Origin: Clonostachys chloroleuca
Taxonomy: Eukaryota > Ascomycota > Sordariomycetes > Hypocreales > Bionectriaceae
Length of the DNA: 64,000 nucleotides
Assembly: GCA_037952775.1 (NCBI GenBank)
Contig: JBANAY010000003.1
Coordinates: forward strand, 33,294,001 to 33,358,000
Reading direction: 5' to 3'
The notes beneath the pieces were generated by a model that was given only the letters and a program-made list of their open reading frames with translations, ran no database searches and was not told where the DNA came from. Position 1 is the stretch's first letter. Each line of letters opens with the position of its first letter. The translations under genes and the position numbers were made by a program. This document shows positions 34,155 to 44,600 of the stretch, in pieces.

Positions 34155-34793
34155 ATAAAATTTTGTATCTGTTATTCTGATGTTGGATTGGAAAGGGGTG
34201 AATAATGCGACTATCACCCCGAGTGTTTCTACTGGGATAGACATGGCATTAGATGGAGGATACCTGAAGCATCAAAAAACGAACGGAGTTAGGCGGCATT
34301 TTATATATTGTATAACCGCATCTGTATATATTATCTGTGTTCACGGAGTTCTGGGGGCTGGGGCAGGGTCTATGTTCCCGCATATTCGAATACATCAACG
34401 TACCAGCAAGCATACTATTGTCTTCAATAGCCGTCGCATATGGCTTTGGGGGGTGGAGACGAGGCGCTTTTCTTTGATAAAATAGCATATAGGTAACCCG
34501 TCAGGTGACGGAGTGAACCGTTGGAGCAGGGCTGAGACCGAAAGCCTGTACAAAATACGGACTTTACTGGACGAGATATACATATCATCAATGTTACGAC
34601 AGCTTGCGCGGGCGCAATGAAAAGGGGGTCACGTGGCGAAATCATAGTCCTAGAAGGGGGAAGCAGTTCAGCATATCCAGCGCCAAACTGGCTCTCCCAT
34701 CTTAGTTGGAGGAAAATTGAGGACAGAAGATACACGATGTGGCCATTACTGTTCCTATATAATCGACCGAGAAATAGATATGCTTCATCTCCC
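34155..34793. other. Convergent intergenic region
   Basis: About 640 bp between the sirtuin stop and the GH115 stop. It must contain both terminators. Open frames extending the GH115 frame into this region result from the frame break described for that gene. No other feature is seen. Confidence 0.5.
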
Positions 34794-37700
34794 TCACACA
34801 AACCTCGTTTCCGGGGGACCCAGGTACGAATCTTTCGCCGCCCCCCTGAACTCAACCACAATCTTCTCCAGGTACAGCTCGGGGGAAGTCGCTCGGTACC
34901 GCAAGGTATGCTTCCCCGGCGCGACTTCCCCGCCGAAATCCACGGTCCTCTTCCACACGTTGTCGGCCACACGCTCCTCCCAGTCCGCAGGCAGATCGCC
35001 GACCACCTCGGGGTCCTCGAGCAGCCTCGTGAAGCTGCCGGCGTCCCCACTGTCGTCCAGCGTGAGGGCGTATGCGAGGGGCAGGTCGGGGTCCGTGTCG
35101 AGCGCGCCGTTGAAGTAGAGGGTGGCGCTGAGGGCGCCCGCCAGCTCGCCGAAGAGGTAGATGTCGTAGTCGACCCAGGCCCGCTGCGCGGTGGAGCCGT
35201 CCTCGCGTGCGGCCTGAAAGGGGCGGAGGGCGAGCGAGCCGGACTCGCTGCGTGTGCCGAGGTGGGGGATGATCTTGAAGCCCACGCCGTCCTCCTCGGA
35301 GGCGGACGAGGATGAGTTGGAAGGGGGGCCCCGGAGGAGGAGCGCTGGAAGTGAGGAGCTTCGATGGACATGACGTTGTTGACCTCGGGGAACCCGGAGA
35401 AGTCGGCTGGGACTCGTAGGTTCCTGACTGAGATGTCCAGGTTGTCAAAGTAGGGCGCGGGCTCCCATTCGATCCGCACGTCGAACGTCTCGTCGAAGCC
35501 TTCTGGCACCTCGCTCCAGTCCACTGTGACGTTGAGTCGCTGCTGGGACAGCTCGCTGGAGAGCGTTCCGGAGGTGGAGGAGAACTTGAGCCAGCTGTAT
35601 GGTGACTCCAAGGACCAGGCCAAGTTCTTTCGGTGGTCGCCTCTATGGAAGAGATCGACCGTCAGCAGGTCCGGGCCATATGGTGTGAAGCTCGGTAGGA
35701 ACGGCCTCAGATCGCCTTCGGTAGGGAACGCGGGGTTGGCGGATGCGATTGTCCGGCCCTGACGGATCGCGCTTCCGCAGCCCTCGGCGTATATGCCTAG
35801 GTTTCCGAAGCTGTAGTCAAACTCCTGCCGTGTCTGGATGTACGAGATGTTGGTGATGACATCGCGCGAGGACGGCTCCGACCTGTCCAGGCCGACGTCG
35901 AACTTGGGAGTTGACAGCATGCCTGCCCACTTGCCGTCGACGAGGCTCTCGTACTCGATCACGAGATCCCACTCGTCGGCGAAATCGTCGAGGATCTGTT
36001 GGGCGACCTCGTTGCACGAGTTTCGCCGCTCCTGAGCATACTGCCAATTCGTGGCACGGTTGACCATGATGGAGTGGAATTTTGCTCCGGCCAGTGCTGG
36101 ATAGAGAGCATGGTGGTGGAATACGATGCGTCTGTCTTCTGGCAGTCGGTCATAGATGGATTTAGCCCTCTCCGCCAGTCCGTTCCAGTCCTTGACGATA
36201 CGTTCCCCCTCATGGTAGTTCATAACTGAGTACGTCTCGGGCAGTGTCATCTCGTACTTGCGGCGACCGACCAAGCGGCTGTGGTTGTAGAGCACACTCG
36301 CAGCCTCTTCGGCGAACTCTTCGCCGAATTCGCGGGCGGAGAACCGAGTGAGGTACTCGGGGATGAAGTCAAAGTCGAACTTTGAGATGTTCCAGGCCAT
36401 GTCCATGGCGAAAGAAAACGGTAATTCCAGAGGCTTGATGTCCTCGACGTTGAGGATCCATATCTGCCTTGAACCTCGCTCATATGCATGATACAGCTCC
36501 TTGTAGAGTTTTGGCTGAAGTGAACAATCATCTGTTAGGCCTTGGCATGTCCTTGAATACTTACTACGGGACAATGTAGCTTTTGAAACCTGCACTTACC
36601 AGGTTGTTTGTGTTGTGCCATTTATAGGCTTTGGGCACGCCGACGTAGGCAAGGTGATGATATAACTAGAAATATCCCTGTGTATTAGTGATACGGCACA
36701 TTTCAAACATATGGACATCACATACCCCGTAACCTCCTTCTCGGCCAAGCTCGTCCTTCTTTGGGAGTCTCCGGATTGTCCCCCAGTTGTCATCGGAGAA
36801 CATGAGAGTCACGTCTGTTGGGGGGACCAGGCCTGATTCGTAGTAGCCCTGGACCTCCTTATAGACAGTCCATACCTCTGTTCAAGCGTGAGTGATAGTC
36901 TTGTATACGAGAGAGAATGAAGTCAAAGTCTATGACGGTTGGGGGAATCAACATACGGGGAGCTGCGGATTCATTCCCGTGATATTTGGCAATCATCTGC
37001 CTCTGGGTATCCATGATATCCGTCAAGATCGCGACGGGGTCATCGCCCTCGATAGGGCCGTCGGCATCCGAGCGCATCCCAAGCGTGAAGTAGGACTCGT
37101 TGGTGCCGGCGCGGCGGACACCCTCCTCCATGAAGGCGGCCACGTTCTCCTTGTTCTCCTCCCAGTCCCACCGCCCTTCGCCCACCACAGCCCACTCGTT
37201 TGAGGCCCTCTGCATGGGCTCGTGGTGGCTGGTCGAGATGACTATCCCGTAGTCGTCGGCCACCTGCTGGTTCCTGGGGTCGTCGGTGAAGAAGATGCGG
37301 CCGGGGCGGGGGATGTACGACCGCCACATGGCGGGCCACATGAAGTTGCCCCTGAGGCGGAGGATCAGGTCGTACACGTGGGCGTAGAACTTGGAGTCAA
37401 AGGTGTAGTCGCTGACATTGTTCTTCTTCGCCCACCACTGGGTGAGCGCGGGAGCCTCGTCGTTGATGAACAGTCCCCGGTACTTGACACTGGGCTCTCC
37501 GTGGGTGGTGGTCTTGGGCAGAGCATAGATCTTCTCATGTTTCTGGGCAGGCACATCGGCCCAGAAGTGGAGGCTAGTTAAGACTCAGTAACAGAGTGTA
37601 GGCTGGGTTTGTAGATGTAGGAAACCAAGTAGGGGGGCCGACCAGTCCGTCTATTAGGTCGGCATATACTAATTGAAGTGAAAGACAGACAGACAAAACA

Positions 37701-38227
37701 GACAGGCTTGAGAACTGCCAAACTTACGGAGACTGGCCGCTCTGTTCCGACAAGGTGTAAACACCAAACGCCGCTCCTCGTCTATCACTTCCCGCGATGA
37801 GGAGTGCCCTCTTCACCCCAGGAAGAGGCTCTTCAATGATGGAAGTCTGGAAGGTCTCCCATTTCCCTCGGATGCTCGACACATCGATCTTTTCATTTCC
37901 CTCCAGGGTCTTGACCAGGATTGAGTCCACTGTAGCAGCGATGATGGCTGATGCAACCTCATCCCCACAAGAATCCGTCGAGGAGGACCATTCGCAGATG
38001 GAAGGCTTGTTACCTGTGATCTGCTCCAAGTCGTCCGCAAGGCTGCCAACAGCTATACGGACAGCCTTTGGATCCTGAGAGTCATATACTATGGTGGCAT
38101 TCTGGAGCTCGAGCGCTTCATCATCGCCGGCTTCAAAGGCGACGAACCGCTCCTCAAGTAAAGCCATCCCGACATGCGAGATGCTGACGAGGAGGAGTGG
38201 TACGATCCGCCAAGGAAGCAGCTGCAT
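34794..38227 (-). pseudogene. Secreted GH115 glycoside hydrolase (alpha-glucuronidase family), one-base frame break
   Basis: A secreted GH115 enzyme; the family removes (4-O-methyl)glucuronic acid from xylan or arabinogalactan side chains. Exons: 37728-38227, 36957-37573, 36726-36877, 36600-36665 and 34794-36514. The start is the ATG at 38225-38227 (MQLLPWRIVPLLLVS, signal peptide); frames further upstream use non-ATG codons. Family blocks are SEQSGQSPLHFWADVP, KYRGLFINDEAPALTQWW, LRLRGNFMWPAMW, VWTVYKEVQGYY, SDDNWGTIRRLP and HHLAYVGVPKAYKWHNTNNL. In exon 5 the frame breaks at a run of six G (35323-35328): upstream it ends in APHFQRSSSGAP, and the C-terminal domain (VGFKIIPHLGTRSESGSLALRP) continues in another frame to a TGA at 34794. 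One extra base in the run would give about 1,018 aa, the normal size. Miscall or recent pseudogene; 'pseudogene' is provisional. Confidence 0.88.
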
Positions 38228-39240
38228 GATGCTGATCAAACTCGACAAAAGGGTCTAGGCAGGATCTACTCGGATAAAACAAAGACCGTTTGGGGTCAGT
38301 CTGGATGGCTGATTTTCGATGCACCCAAACTGGTGATGGACTCAATTTATACCATCTCAACTTATTCTTCTCATCGCCCTTCTTCTCTTCACTTATTCGC
38401 TTCCTGGCCCCCTTTGCACATTTTTATACCCATTTACAGCAGGTGTTGTCTATCGCAATTAAAGACTTGTTTGGAATTTCCCAGTACCCCATCCCCCTGC
38501 AGTGAAACCCATGGGGCACTTTGATCAAAAGTTGGGGTCGTAACATCTGTTCGCTGCGTCCTCCCCCATATGGAGGTGATTATGGGGAACAGGCCCTGGG
38601 GGTAGAAAGCAGCTGATACATCAGACAAACCCTCGTTACCAACAGAGATATCATGCGGGCACGGCCATGTAGCATTGCATAGAACTCACAAGGGAGACAG
38701 GACCTCGATAAAATACCACTCTCAGCACAGTTCTGGTTCGTTTTCCTTGGCCCCCTTCCTTGTCTCGGAGTAATCCCTTTGGTCCCGAGGCCATGTTCTC
38801 GTGAGCCCGGGCTGGGATAAATGCGGAATGCAACCTGGGCCCTCGCCTGGAGGGGCTCGGGTTAATGCAATGCGAGGCCAACTGAAGATCCCCCTGCTAG
38901 CCCAGTGTGGGGGAACGCTTCGGCAGAGAAAGAAAATAAGCACTCGATCGTGACAGGGTTCAGATTAAGCACCGTCCTCGGTGTGGAGATGGTCTGAGGC
39001 CGTCATCGTCTTGACTGGGGCGGCTGTTCTGTCCGTAGCCCGTCAAGGTAGTCTGCCCCGGCGTAAGTGATGTCGTTGGAAGAACCTGGGAGCCAGGTAG
39101 TTTACCCGTCAAGAATAGTACCGGAGTAATGGCCAGCTCGCGCCGGGTATATAGTCGATCATGATCCTCTCCCCGTGGCATTTTAGCCATTGGAACTCTA
39201 AACAGACAGCTGAGTGACCAAATCGAGTGAAGTGTCAATA
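38228..39240. promoter_or_regulatory. Shared promoter between GH115 and GH43 genes
   Basis: The 1,013 bp between two divergent CAZyme start codons. A TATA-like TATAAAT on the minus strand (38345-38351) lies about 118 bp upstream of the GH115 ATG. A TATATA (39148-39153) lies about 88 bp upstream of the GH43 ATG. Three matches to the CreA/Cre1 carbon-repressor consensus SYGGRG are at 38596-38601, 38907-38912 and 39015-39020. One GGCTAA (XlnR-like core), on the minus strand, sits near 39183-39188. These short motifs are expected by chance at some rate, so regulation is suggestive only. Confidence 0.5.
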
Positions 39241-41384
39241 ATGGCTGTCAAGAGCCTCCTCGCGTTTCTGGCCATGGCCACGACGGCCCATTCCAAGTGG
39301 ATCGTCCCCGGAGCCCGCTGGTACGACACTGAGGGTAACATCTTCAATGCTCACGCCGGCGGTCTGGCCATTGATCGTGACACCGGAAGGTTCTTCTGGT
39401 TCGGAGAGCACAAGACCAAGGAGGACCCCGAGGGCGGTGGTGTCTCCGTGTACAGCTCCGACGATCTTGCAACCTGGACATCCCATGGTCTTGCCCTGAG
39501 TGCGTGAACCTCCACATCTCTGATCTCTCTCTCTTCTTTCAGTTTGAATCCACTAATGCAGGTCTCATTTAAGCCCCCGAGGACGGTCACGAGTTCATCT
39601 CCCCAGAGAGCATCATCCAACGCCCCAAAGTCCAGTACAGCGATGTCGACCAAAAGTATCACGTAAGTAATGCCCCCCGACCTTCATTACGTTGCTTCCA
39701 GAAAAAAAAAACGCTGAAAGTCAAATGATCCTCCTGCAGATGTGGTGGCACGCCGACGACAGCAAGTACAGCCTCCTCCTGCAAGGTCACGCTACCTCGG
39801 ACAACATCTCCGGGCCGTACTTGTTCGACAAGGCCGTCGCACCTCTGGGCAATTGGTCACAGGACTTTGGGCTCTTTACCGACTACAAGGATGGCCGGTC
39901 ATATGCCCTCTACTCCAACGGGGACTCGGTCCAAGGCCGCGACAACTACCTCACCAGGTTCAACGAGGGGCTCACTGACCTCGAGGACGTCGTCTACACC
40001 TGGCCCAAGTTTGACCTCGAGGCCCCGACCATCATCCAGACCGAGAAGAGCTACTATGCTCTCATGAGCCACAAGACCGGCTACCGGCCCAACAGTGAGT
40101 GAAGATGGAATAGGCCTGGGCCTTTGAAAACTCTGAACTGACGGGAGAAAACTTCTAGATGTCGTCGCTTTCCGAGCTGACAGCTTGGAGGGTCCGTGGT
40201 CGCAGCCTTTCTTCGTTTCTCCTGCCTACACTCGAACTTTCTCGACCCAATCGGGCTTCTCATGGAGGATCAACGGTACCAAACAGACAACTTATCTCTA
40301 CATGGCAGATCAAGTATGTCTTGTACTTACACCCACCTCTTTTCCTCTTCCTCTCCCTTTGCCATATGCCCAGAACAGAGGTTAACATAGAGCGTAGTGG
40401 GACGGAAACTCGATTTGGGAAAGCCGTAACGTGTGGTTGCCAATGGACATCGATGACGATAAAGGCAAACTCGAAGTCAAGTGGCACGACATTTATGACC
40501 TTAACGTGTAAGTGCTAAAAGGAATCCGCTTTTGTATTTAGACTTGACGCGCGCGCTAACTATAGTGCTCTCATGACAGCGAAACCGGCGAGTGGGAGCC
40601 TGTCGAGGGCAAAGAGTACCCTGCCGCAGAGGCCAAGACGACTGGCGGTGCATACTTGCAAGAAGCTGTGAGTCTTGACCCTAACCGTGCATCCCCTTCC
40701 CTTCCCTCCTTCTCACCATCTCATCTACCGAAGAAACGTCTTCTTCTTACTAATTTCAACCCTTCGTAGAACTTTGCAACCTTGAGCAAAATCGCAACAG
40801 GGATTTATGGAAATGACAGTAAAATCACCTTCGAGGTTGACGGCCAAGGAGATGACCAATGGGTCTCGTTCTACCATCAAAGTAAGTAACTTCTCCTCAT
40901 CTCAGAACAGCCAACTCACAGGACATGTCCAGATATCGACGACATGGGTTTCGGAGATCAGCGTAAGTTCCCAACTGTCCTCACCGACCTCAACCTGTCG
41001 TTTACTTTCTCCTCTTACTGACCTCCACCCTCAGCCATGGGAGCGCCCGACCGCATCAACGGCACATGGCAGCTCCGCCGGGTCAGCAGCGTCGTTGTCA
41101 ACGACAACGAAGACCAAGTACACACGCTGTACCAAAAGGACACGCACAAGGGAATCATTCTTTCCACCGCCCTCAAGCTTCCCCTTAACAAAGGGAAGAA
41201 CACAATTACCGTCGGCGGTCTCAGCAACGGGTTCAACATCAAGGGTGCTGACCTTGATAAAATTGTCGTCTACCCCCTGAGCCGCGACAGCCACCAAAGT
41301 GCTAGGCAAACGAGGGGCGCAGCCAGATATTTCGGAGTTTCCAATATCGAATCTGCTTATTTTTCCAAGGAGATATCGCTTTAA
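39241..41384 (+). CDS. Secreted GH43 subfamily 24-like hydrolase (exo-beta-1,3-galactanase type)
   Basis: A secreted 515-aa enzyme resembling GH43_24 exo-beta-1,3-galactanases, which trim the backbone of type II arabinogalactan. Nine exons: 39241-39499, 39574-39662, 39740-40094, 40159-40313, 40398-40507, 40580-40667, 40770-40881, 40933-40962 and 41035-41384; every junction keeps frame. Residues 1-18 are a signal peptide. The five-bladed propeller begins with ARWYDTEGNIFNAHAGGL and FFWFGEHKTKED, followed by SPESIIQRPKV, MWWHADDSKYS, DLEAPTIIQTEKSYYALMSH and GPWSQPFFVSP. After about residue 340 comes a beta-rich module with GKNTITVGGLSNGFNIKGADLDKIVVY, resembling a CBM35-type domain. Exon 8 is a 30-base micro-exon. 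The gene is divergent from the GH115 gene. Family is confident; substrate is inferred from the subfamily. Confidence 0.87.
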
Positions 41385-41619
41385 AGCACGGTTAATAGAT
41401 ATGCTATGATTTAGAGTGAGAATAAAAGGCTGTCTTGCTCTTCTGCAAGCGATAATCGGAGTGTATCTGGACCTTGATCGTATTTCGTTTGAGATTGGTG
41501 AAGGTAGACTAGGAAAGCAAAAACAACCAAAGATAAACAACGGGGTATCAAAAACCTGCGCCCAGGCTCCAAAAAACATAAATAAAGGACAGCGCCAGAG
41601 GTTTTCGCGTGGCCTGCCA

Positions 41620-43143
41620 TCACTTGATATGAACCTCGATGGTATCCAAATCATCAATATCAGCATCCTTCATAGTGATATAGTCTTCGAGCATTTCGCC
41701 ATCAAACCAAAGAGTAATTTGGCGAGAAGACGGTATATTTTGAATGGCTCGATAGGTCGTTATGACTGTGTCAACGGTCGTCTCTGGCTGAACCTTCAAT
41801 TCAGCTGGGTCCAAGTCTCGGGCCGCGAGATTGATCGTCAATGTTTCGGCCTCGGATTCCGGCAATTCATCTGCTTCGTCGTCGGAGAAGTCGTGGGCTT
41901 CGCGTTTCCGACGCTTTTCTTCCTCGAATATCCTAAAGCCCTCAGGGGTATGTATCCGCATAAGGACCACAGTACCGTCTGGGCTTATACCATCTCGGTT
42001 TGAGCTTGGCGCAGTCACCTTACCAGATCCACAGGGCCGAATAGCCAGATCACGAAGGCTGGTGTGGCTGTAGACCGGTGCGCCACACCATGTCAGGATA
42101 GAATCGCTCATAGTGAAACCTGGAGGAAGCGATATATCGAACTTGGCTTGGGTCTGGAACCAAGATTTTCGAATGTCCTTCAGGCTCTTGTCATATTTGA
42201 CGATCACCAAACAATCCCGGGTGCCGTCGATTTGGCTACTGACGTGTACTTTGACGGCTTTATCGTCACAGTCAAAATCGAGATCTCGGGAGAGATCACG
42301 GGCGCGCTGCTCCTTTGCCCTTTGGACATACTCGGCAAACTCTTCCTCTTCCTCAATGATGTCGTCCTCGACAGGCTCCTCATCGTCTATCTTGACATTG
42401 GTGCTAGACTGGCTGGGTCTTGCGCTTTCGACCTCATCGTCATCAGATTCTATACAGATGGGGGATGATGCCACTTCGCGTGTAGATTCGACCTCAGGAG
42501 ACTCGGATGGTGGCAGTTCTGCCAGCCGCCTGCTTCTTCTGGGAGAAGGCGATTCAGGTACTGAAGACTGGCTCAAAGATGTTGCGCCTGGGCTCAATTT
42601 CGAAGACCATGACTTATCAAGCCTTAGACGCTTGGATGATGGTGGGGTGACCAAGCTACTACAACTAATGTCAATATCTACAGCAGAAAAGGAACAGGCA
42701 AAGATGGCGCATAAGGCTGGATCGTACCTTGGGGCTTCCTCATCCTCCTCATCTGCCTGTGAAATGCTATCTTCTTGATGTCTGTCTCCTCGCGCATCTC
42801 GTTTTTGGCTTCCACTGGCAGAAGCCTTTTTTGTGGCCTGGCTGGCGCTGGGACTGCTATGTTCCTCTTCGTCGTCGTCGTCGTCGTCGTCGATGGGCCG
42901 CTTCTCGGCAGATAGTCTGGACTTCTCGAGTTCCCTCTTTAACTTGTCTTGTTTTCTCTTCCATCTTTCTTCCTCCTCCGCGTGAAGGGCAGGCGCCATC
43001 TCCTTAGAACGGCTGAATAGTTTCGTGACACCGTAGTCGTCCGATTCGGGATCTTTGCTTCTCGACGAGGTTGCCCTCCCGAGGGCCGTGGGCTTAAAGG
43101 GTAGCTTTTTAAGCTTTTTGGGTGGTATCGCGTCTGTCGCCAT
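41620..43143 (-). CDS. Rad60/Esc2-type SUMO-like-domain protein
   Basis: A nuclear genome-maintenance protein with a C-terminal Rad60-SLD ubiquitin-like fold; relatives Rad60, Esc2 and NIP45 promote SUMO-dependent DNA repair with Smc5/6. Start is the ATG at 43141-43143 (MATDAIPPKKLKKLPFKP); the longer open frame begins with TTG. Exons as I read them are 42728-43143 and 41620-42664, with a 63-bp in-frame intron (gtacga...acattag), giving 486 aa; unspliced it would be 507 aa. An eight-Asp run is encoded by a GTC/GAC microsatellite near 42870-42893. The middle contains a first ubiquitin-like region (KAVKVHVSSQIDGTRDCLVIVKYD) and an IESDDDE-type acidic segment that could be a SUMO-interacting motif. 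The last 80 residues (ITLWFDGEMLEDYITMKDADIDDLDTIEV, with the fold's beta-grasp pattern) are the SLD. Confidence 0.88.
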   Translation of the reverse strand: MATDAIPPKKLKKLPFKPTALGRATSSRSKDPESDDYGVTKLFSRSKEMAPALHAEEEERWKRKQDKLKRELEKSRLSAEKRPIDDDDDDDEEEHSSPSASQATKKASASGSQKRDARGDRHQEDSISQADEEDEEAPRYDPALCAIFACSFSAVDIDISCSSLVTPPSSKRLRLDKSWSSKLSPGATSLSQSSVPESPSPRRSRRLAELPPSESPEVESTREVASSPICIESDDDEVESARPSQSSTNVKIDDEEPVEDDIIEEEEEFAEYVQRAKEQRARDLSRDLDFDCDDKAVKVHVSSQIDGTRDCLVIVKYDKSLKDIRKSWFQTQAKFDISLPPGFTMSDSILTWCGAPVYSHTSLRDLAIRPCGSGKVTAPSSNRDGISPDGTVVLMRIHTPEGFRIFEEEKRRKREAHDFSDDEADELPESEAETLTINLAARDLDPAELKVQPETTVDTVITTYRAIQNIPSSRQITLWFDGEMLEDYITMKDADIDDLDTIEVHIK

Positions 43144-43714
43144 CTCGGTATCGTGAGGAGAGCGAGTGCGCAAGAGCTGGAGTAAGTTGGAAGTGCTGTA
43201 GGTAGTGGGCTGATTGTTCAAGATGTTGGACGTGGAAGCGCGTTAGGCTGCGGTGCCTCGAAGAAGAAAAAGCAAGTGCAGGGGCGGGCTTCTTCCCGAA
43301 ATGCGCAAGCCAACCAGATAGGCGGCCCGCGGGCTCACCAGAACGGAAACGCTTTGTTGCTTTTGTTGGTTGATTGCACCTGTTGATTGTGCTTGGGGAG
43401 GCGCTCCTTGTCACAGTGCACGGCAGGCTGCATCTGCGACTCCTGCCACTAACTGGACGTACCTCAGATGGCGCGACAGAGCACGCTAGGCTCCTTTGTC
43501 CGCTGGCTGCTGCCATCGGTTTTGTTGCGAGGTACATGGAGCCCCACCATCCCACAGTGCAAATTGGTGTGTGCGACGCCTGCGAATGAAACCTCCAGAC
43601 AATGGATTGAGCCAAGTCTTCCACCGCACCTCACACCTCACTCACAACCACTTCGCCTCATCGCACACTGCCCGGCACAACTCATCCGCCAGCCACTCTA
43701 TTTCAGCTGCAGCC
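43144..43714. promoter_or_regulatory. Divergent promoter between the Rad60-like gene and lsm6
   Basis: The 571 bp between start codons of two divergent genes. It is GC-rich toward the left and contains CACCTCACACCTCACTCACAAC-like CA/CT-rich sequence just before lsm6. No specific motif is assigned. Confidence 0.5.
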
Positions 43715-44130
43715 ATGGAGAACGGAAGCGTCAGCCAGGGTGAGGGCAAGGACCCTTCAAGCTTCCTGAGCGACATTATTGGTAACCCCGTCACCGTCAA
43801 GCTCAACTCGGGTGTCGTCTACAAGGGTATGTACTTTCTCTGTCATCTGTAATATTCATTACAATCTCAGGAACAACCGTTCCTTTACTGACACTGCTAT
43901 GCGCACGCAGGAGAGCTCCAGTCTGTGGATGGATACATGAACATCGCTCTGGAGAAGACGACAGAGTACGTCAACGGTGCTAAGCGGAGGGAGTACGGCG
44001 ACGCCTTCGTGCGAGGCAATAACGGTAAGTGAGAAATAGAAAAAGAGGCGAATCACATTCTACGTGCAAGAAGTCGTGACCTTAGTACTAATCGCTCATC
44101 GCAGTCATGTATATTTCCGCAGACTCATAG
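43715..44130 (+). CDS. lsm6: U6 snRNA-associated Sm-like protein LSm6
   Basis: A subunit of both the nuclear Lsm2-8 ring (U6 snRNA) and the cytoplasmic Lsm1-7 ring (mRNA decay). Exons 43715-43826, 43911-44024 and 44105-44130, introns 84 and 80 bp, product 83 aa. Sm1 is GNPVTVKLNSGVVYKGELQS with VDGYMNIALEKTTEY; Sm2 is FVRGNNVMYISADS at the very C-terminus. The last exon encodes only VMYISADS plus stop, so it is invisible as an open frame and is placed by the acceptor cgcag and by the conserved RGNNVMYISAD. MNIALE and FVRGNNV are characteristic of LSm6 rather than SmF or other Lsm proteins. A long T-run lies about 50 bp downstream. Confidence 0.93.
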
Positions 44131-44180
44131 AAAGAAAGATTGATAAACCCCAAATTAAAAGATACTTTTCAATTTAATTT

Positions 44181-44236
<56 letters not shown>

Positions 44237-44600
44237 GATATTTTGATTTCAATCATACTCTATTTCTATAAAATCTTATGTATGAGGAGGCCCGCGACTT
44301 TCTGATTCCTACAGGACAAACATCATGGGCCAAATCCTCTGATATACTTGTGGTTTCCTACTTTTTATGCAATGAAGGGCTTAAACAAGCCCTAGATCTC
44401 CGTCTCTATGTTCAGATGTTTTCCCTACCACATATTATTGGCGAATCGGTAGTTTTCTTCCTCTTCTTGTCTTCACCTCAACCTGATCGTGCGTCAGTCA
44501 TCGCTCAGTCTATACCAACGCAACCTTCCAAACAACGGTCACGTTTGCTTGCGAAACCAACAACCAAGTCTTCCTGGTGAACATCTCGTTGTGAGGAAAT
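44131..44600. other. Convergent intergenic region containing a long poly(T)
   Basis: 470 bp between lsm6 and the next (minus-strand) gene. AT-rich sequence at 44150-44182 leads into an uninterrupted run of 53 T. The 100-codon frame at 44278-44580 has no recognisable features. Confidence 0.55.
44183..44235. repeat. 53-nt homopolymeric T tract
   Basis: A run of 53 consecutive T on the plus strand, preceded by AATTTAATTTAA. Read from the minus strand it is a 53-A run. It could be a slippage-expanded terminator T-tract, the A-tail of a retroposed transcript on the minus strand, or an assembly artefact. Confidence 0.95.

Noticed and set aside
34424..34793. Extension of the GH115 frame past the conserved C-terminus
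   Set aside because: Created by the frame break at 35323-35328; peptide there (QLRWESQFGAGYAELL...) is not protein-like, and the proper stop is in the other frame.
42113..42778. 221-codon Ser-rich plus-strand frame
   Set aside because: Antisense of the acidic part of the Rad60-like gene, where Asp/Glu codons read as Ser on the other strand.
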